Source of the DNA: Methanobacteriota archaeon
GTDB taxonomy: Archaea; Thermoplasmatota; Poseidoniia; Poseidoniales; Poseidoniaceae
Length of the DNA stretch: 6,189 bases
NCBI GenBank assembly: GCA_029979405.1
Contig: JAPOHM010000089.1
Span: forward strand, 1 to 6,189
Direction: 5' to 3'
In this document: piece by piece, positions 3,319 to 6,189 of the stretch
Position numbering within the stretch: position 1 is the first letter of the stretch
How the letters are laid out: every line of letters starts with the position of its first letter
Notes under the pieces: model-generated
Seen by the model: the letters and a program-made list of their open reading frames with translations, nothing else
What the model was told of the DNA's origin: nothing
The model's database searches: none
Program-made: the position numbers and the translations under genes

Positions 3319-6189
3319 AAATTTTCCCCTGTAGATATAATCGCCGAGGAAATTAATCCAAATCCAAGAATAATTGATGATTCCGAGTTAACATTAGGAC
3401 AAATCGAGGCATTAAACTCGGTAGGTATGTCAAGATCCGCAAATACAAACTGGTCAGCAACCGGAGGCTCAAACGAAGTTGACGAAATATACGAAATGAT
3501 ATTTGATTCTCAGGGCAATATCATCGTCTGTGGAACGATTTACCAAGTTTCTCAATTTGGTGCTATCACTGTTTACACCCAAGGGGAAGGAGATATTTTG
3601 ATAGCTAAATTATCAAAAGATGGTACTTGGCTCTGGGCAGTATCAACAGGAACTGCGACCTATTATGATGAATGTAGAGGAGTAACTGTGGACTCGAATG
3701 ACGACGTCTATGGAACCGGATATTTCCAAGGTTCAGTAGATTTCAATGGGACAGTAATCACCACAACAGGATTTGATGGCTGGGTAGCTAGAGTCAATAG
3801 CACAGGCCAATTTGATTGGGCAATGAAGTTCGGTGGTTTCGACATCGACGTTGGATGGGATGTTGTAGCAGACAATTACGATAATTTGTATGTTACAGGT
3901 TATTACCAAAATTTGACAGAATTCAATGCAAGTCAATTAGTCGATTACACCCAATCTGGTAACTCTAAGTTTTTCGTTGCATATTACAACTTTTCAGCTC
4001 AAGGGTGGGATTGGGCTAAACATTCGACTGGTGCAGGGATCTCTACCCCATTCCAGTTAGTTCACGAATCTTCTACAAATTCAGTTTACATTGCAGGATA
4101 CAATACTGGTAATGAGCAGTGGAACAATGGTGCCTTTTCCTCCAATCCTGCTGGAACTTGGGCAGGCTTCGTTGTAAAATATGCCGATGATGGTAGCTTC
4201 TTGTGGGGTAGATATACCGATAGCACTCAGTGTGTGCTTGGTTCTAATTGTGGTGTTTACTTCAATAATATCGTAATCCACCCGTTCGGTGGAATCGTCG
4301 TTGGTGGAAATTACATACAAAATTACAAGCAACAAGGTGGAACAGTCAAAGGTGGTTACGGTAATTGGGATGTCTTGGTGATTAGGTATGATGCGAATGG
4401 TACACAGTTGTGGACATTTGGAGCAGGTAGTGGTGGAGACGACAGAATTCAATCGTTATCAGTTAACCAAAAAGGACAGGTTCAGTTTGGTGGAACTCAC
4501 ATTGCAAACATGACCTTTGACAATTACAATCTCGGAATGAATTACTCAAACGGATACTATGATGGATTTATTGCACAGTTGGATAATGACTCCGATTTCC
4601 AGTGGGCATTGAGTATTGGAGGAGCCGGTAACGATACTGTTGGTGCCCTCCTAACATTTAGCGACGGCTCAATCCTTGCGGGGGGAGATTTTAGCGGCAC
4701 CGTTTGGTTTGGTAACACTCCAAAAACAGCAAGTGAATCTGATATTTTCGTTTGGAAATTCCAACATGACAAAGACGGGGATGGAATAAGAGATTACGTG
4801 GATAATTGCTTGAACAAACCAAATGCAAATCAGAGTAACTACGATCTTGACGCTAAGGGAGATGAATGCGATAATGACGATGATAATGACGGATTACATG
4901 ACGTCTTAGACGATTGCCAATATGGCTTCACAAATTGGAATCAATCCAATACATCACTAGACCATGATTCAGATGGGTGCAACGATATTGAAGAAGATTT
5001 AGATGATGACAACGACGGCATTATTGACATCGATGACAATTGTCCATCAGGATTTTTAGATTGGACTGTGGATAACACAACAGACATTGACAGCGATGGA
5101 TGCAGAGATTCTGACGAGGACCTTGATGATGATGAGGATGGTGTCTTAGATGTCAATGATAACTGCCAATATATTGCAAATCCTCTTCAGGAAGACTTCG
5201 AATTTGATGGCATTGGCGACGTATGTGATTCCGATGATGACGGTGATGGATTAAACGACATTATTGATGACTGCCCACAAGGTGCTACAAACTGGACCTC
5301 AGAATTCCAAACCGACAAAGATGGTGACGGATGTGAGGATGAGAACTCTAACGAAGACCCAGACGATGATAATGATGGTATTTTCGACGAATTTGATGAA
5401 TGCCCGAGAGGTGAAACAGGTTGGGTCTCCTCACAAAACAACGACAGAGATGGTGACGGTTGTCGCAACGATAACGAGGACAACGATAATGACAATGACA
5501 GTATAATCAATGAAGTTGACCAATGCAAAAATGGTATAACAAATTGGAGAAAGAATGCATCAAACGATAATGACGGTGACGGTTGCTTAGACGACCGAGA
5601 AGATAACGACGATGACAATGATGGATTCTCAGATAATGTTGATTTCTGCCCGTTGCAGGAAGGAACAGCAACTCAAGGTGGGGCGAAGGGCTGCCCTGAC
5701 TTCGATTCAGATGGATGGGCAGACCTTGTAGATGATTTCTTGCAAGATGAAACTCAGTGGAGCGATGGAGACGGAGACGGGTTTGGAGATAATCCACTTG
5801 GGACAAACCCGGATGACTGCCCATTCTTCTTCGGTAACTCAACAAGAGACCGTACCGGATGTATTGACTCAGATGGTGACGGATACTCTGACCCAGAGTT
5901 AGGATGGACCGTTGCTATGGGTGCAGATGCATTTGTCGATGAGCCAAGCCAGTGGGCTGACACTGATGGTGATGGCTACGGGGATAATTTCGATGGAGTA
6001 AATGTCGATTTCTGTACGGACAAAGCTGGTAATTCTACTATCGACAGATTCGGATGTCCTGACCTTGATGGTGATGGTTATTCAGACATAGACGCATTCT
6101 GGACACTTACAATGTGGGACTCATTAGGATATGGTCCAGACGAATTCATGTTTGACCCTACTCAGTGGTATGATACTGACCTTTGGCTA
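3238..6189 (+). CDS. Secreted beta-propeller and thrombospondin-type-3-like repeat protein (3' partial)
   Basis: The frame is open for 984 codons to the window edge; the C-terminus is missing. Residues are counted from the ATG at 3238, the longest reading. The ATG at 3253 is a serious alternative: GGAG (3245-3248) lies 4 nt before it and it gives a cleaner signal peptide start (MRRVLSVG). Layout: signal peptide (to about 27); linker (28-70); seven Trp-anchored propeller-like units (about 72-506); seven Asp-rich, two-Cys thrombospondin-3-like units (511-803); three units of a second Asp-rich repeat (804 to the end, the last one cut). The Asp-rich part should bind many Ca2+ ions in DxDxDG loops and form disulfides. 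About 18 N-x-S/T sequons fit archaeal surface N-glycosylation. A surface adhesin or envelope protein is my inference; no catalytic motif is visible. The missing C-terminus may carry the membrane anchor. Confidence 0.88.
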   Translation, partial: MLRSNMRRVLSVGILACLLLSLATPIAKFSPVDIIAEEINPNPRIIDDSELTLGQIEALNSVGMSRSANTNWSATGGSNEVDEIYEMIFDSQGNIIVCGTIYQVSQFGAITVYTQGEGDILIAKLSKDGTWLWAVSTGTATYYDECRGVTVDSNDDVYGTGYFQGSVDFNGTVITTTGFDGWVARVNSTGQFDWAMKFGGFDIDVGWDVVADNYDNLYVTGYYQNLTEFNASQLVDYTQSGNSKFFVAYYNFSAQGWDWAKHSTGAGISTPFQLVHESSTNSVYIAGYNTGNEQWNNGAFSSNPAGTWAGFVVKYADDGSFLWGRYTDSTQCVLGSNCGVYFNNIVIHPFGGIVVGGNYIQNYKQQGGTVKGGYGNWDVLVIRYDANGTQLWTFGAGSGGDDRIQSLSVNQKGQVQFGGTHIANMTFDNYNLGMNYSNGYYDGFIAQLDNDSDFQWALSIGGAGNDTVGALLTFSDGSILAGGDFSGTVWFGNTPKTASESDIFVWKFQHDKDGDGIRDYVDNCLNKPNANQSNYDLDAKGDECDNDDDNDGLHDVLDDCQYGFTNWNQSNTSLDHDSDGCNDIEEDLDDDNDGIIDIDDNCPSGFLDWTVDNTTDIDSDGCRDSDEDLDDDEDGVLDVNDNCQYIANPLQEDFEFDGIGDVCDSDDDGDGLNDIIDDCPQGATNWTSEFQTDKDGDGCEDENSNEDPDDDNDGIFDEFDECPRGETGWVSSQNNDRDGDGCRNDNEDNDNDNDSIINEVDQCKNGITNWRKNASNDNDGDGCLDDREDNDDDNDGFSDNVDFCPLQEGTATQGGAKGCPDFDSDGWADLVDDFLQDETQWSDGDGDGFGDNPLGTNPDDCPFFFGNSTRDRTGCIDSDGDGYSDPELGWTVAMGADAFVDEPSQWADTDGDGYGDNFDGVNVDFCTDKAGNSTIDRFGCPDLDGDGYSDIDAFWTLTMWDSLGYGPDEFMFDPTQWYDTDLWL
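3451..4755 (+). repeat. Seven-unit propeller-like (SBBP-type) protein repeat region
   Basis: Seven units each start at a Trp that follows a short 'D/N-G-x-(F/W/Q)' turn: Trp72, 133, 194, 259, 323, 392 and 456, spaced 61, 61, 65, 64, 69 and 64 residues apart. A typical unit reads W-A-x-x-x-G-G, then (I/V)xVDSxxxVYxTGxF, then a G-xDxFVAxx strand, ending in a D/N-G turn. The last strand, DIFVWKF (502-508), closes the array. This resembles SBBP beta-propeller repeats. Seven blades are inferred from the count; the units are degenerate, with no long exact DNA repeat noticed. Confidence 0.7.
4768..5646 (+). repeat. Thrombospondin-type-3-like Ca2+-binding repeats, seven two-Cys units
   Basis: Residues 511-803 are dominated by Asp-rich loops such as DKDGDGIRD, DDDNDGIID and DRDGDGC. 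Each unit has two cysteines 20-21 residues apart: C524/544, C560/581, C602/622, C643/663, C679/699, C722/742 and C763/783. Units 1 and 4 are close to canonical thrombospondin type 3 (DNC...GDxCDxDDDxDG). The other five are a variant with G-x-x-x-W after the first Cys and DGC at the second. Family knowledge: such loops bind Ca2+ and the cysteines pair in disulfides. Degenerate GATGATGAC-like DNA underlies the region and creates spurious open frames on the other strand. Confidence 0.85.
5647..6189 (+). repeat. Longer Asp-rich repeat typical of marine archaeal surface proteins, three units (last one cut)
   Basis: Units begin at Cys804 (57 residues), Cys861 (65 residues) and Cys926 (cut at the window edge). 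Each runs C-P-x-x-x-G-x-S/T, then GC-x-D-x-D-G-x-x-D with the second Cys 14-15 residues after the first, then a hydrophobic stretch, then QW-x-D-x-DGDG-x-GDN. QW occurs at 840-841, 905-906 and 976-977. I know this pattern from Poseidoniales secreted proteins; the attribution is from memory, not from a search. Confidence 0.7.

Noticed and set aside
4768..5646. CRISPR-like or satellite DNA array
   Set aside because: The periodic DNA is explained by degenerate Asp-rich codons in a continuous reading frame; repeats are not identical and there are no unique spacers.
4941..5963. Several long open frames on the minus strand and one in another + frame (5264-5506), rich in Ser or Met/Thr
   Set aside because: They are reverse or shifted readings of the GAY/GAT-rich Asp repeats. 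Their composition (poly-Ser, Pro-Ser) follows directly from that, and they lack domains and ribosome binding sites.

Overview
The window reads as a piece of a marine planktonic archaeon, most likely Marine Group II (Candidatus Poseidoniales, Thermoplasmatota). This is inferred from several things seen together: about 40% GC, short intergenic gaps with few strong Shine-Dalgarno sites, a GcvT of the type I associate with that group, and a long secreted protein built from thrombospondin-3-like Asp repeats that change into the 'QW-D-DGDGYGDN ... GxSxxDRxGC-D-DGDGYSD' repeat that I associate with Poseidoniales surface proteins. No rRNA, tRNA or other marker gene is present to confirm it.

All five genes lie on the + strand. 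(1) 1-1131: a 5'-truncated group II PLP-dependent decarboxylase of the glutamate/cysteine-sulfinate decarboxylase type. Its first ~78 bases are GC-rich, carry a 66-bp-period duplication and do not look native. (2) 1150-1764: a short AlkA/MAG-type DNA-3-methyladenine glycosylase, 18 nt downstream and possibly translationally coupled. (3) 1800-2042: an 80-residue membrane protein of unknown function. (4) 2095-3204 (or 2089): the glycine cleavage system aminomethyltransferase GcvT, complete. (5) 3238-6189 (or from 3253): a secreted Ca2+-binding repeat protein, still open at the right edge.

The first four genes are housekeeping or metabolic and show no obvious shared pathway. The decarboxylase and GcvT both handle amino acids, but no partner gene (gcvP, gcvH, a transporter) is in view. 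The richest part is the last gene: signal peptide, then seven Trp-anchored units of about 61-69 residues (a probable seven-bladed beta-propeller), then seven two-Cys Asp-rich units, then three units of a second, longer repeat type running off the window. The secretion signal, about 18 N-glycosylation sequons and regular cysteine spacing point to an extracellular, calcium-stiffened surface protein. There is no CRISPR array, insertion sequence, RNA gene or gene-free stretch above 300 bases. I see no clear multi-gene defence or otherwise undescribed system.
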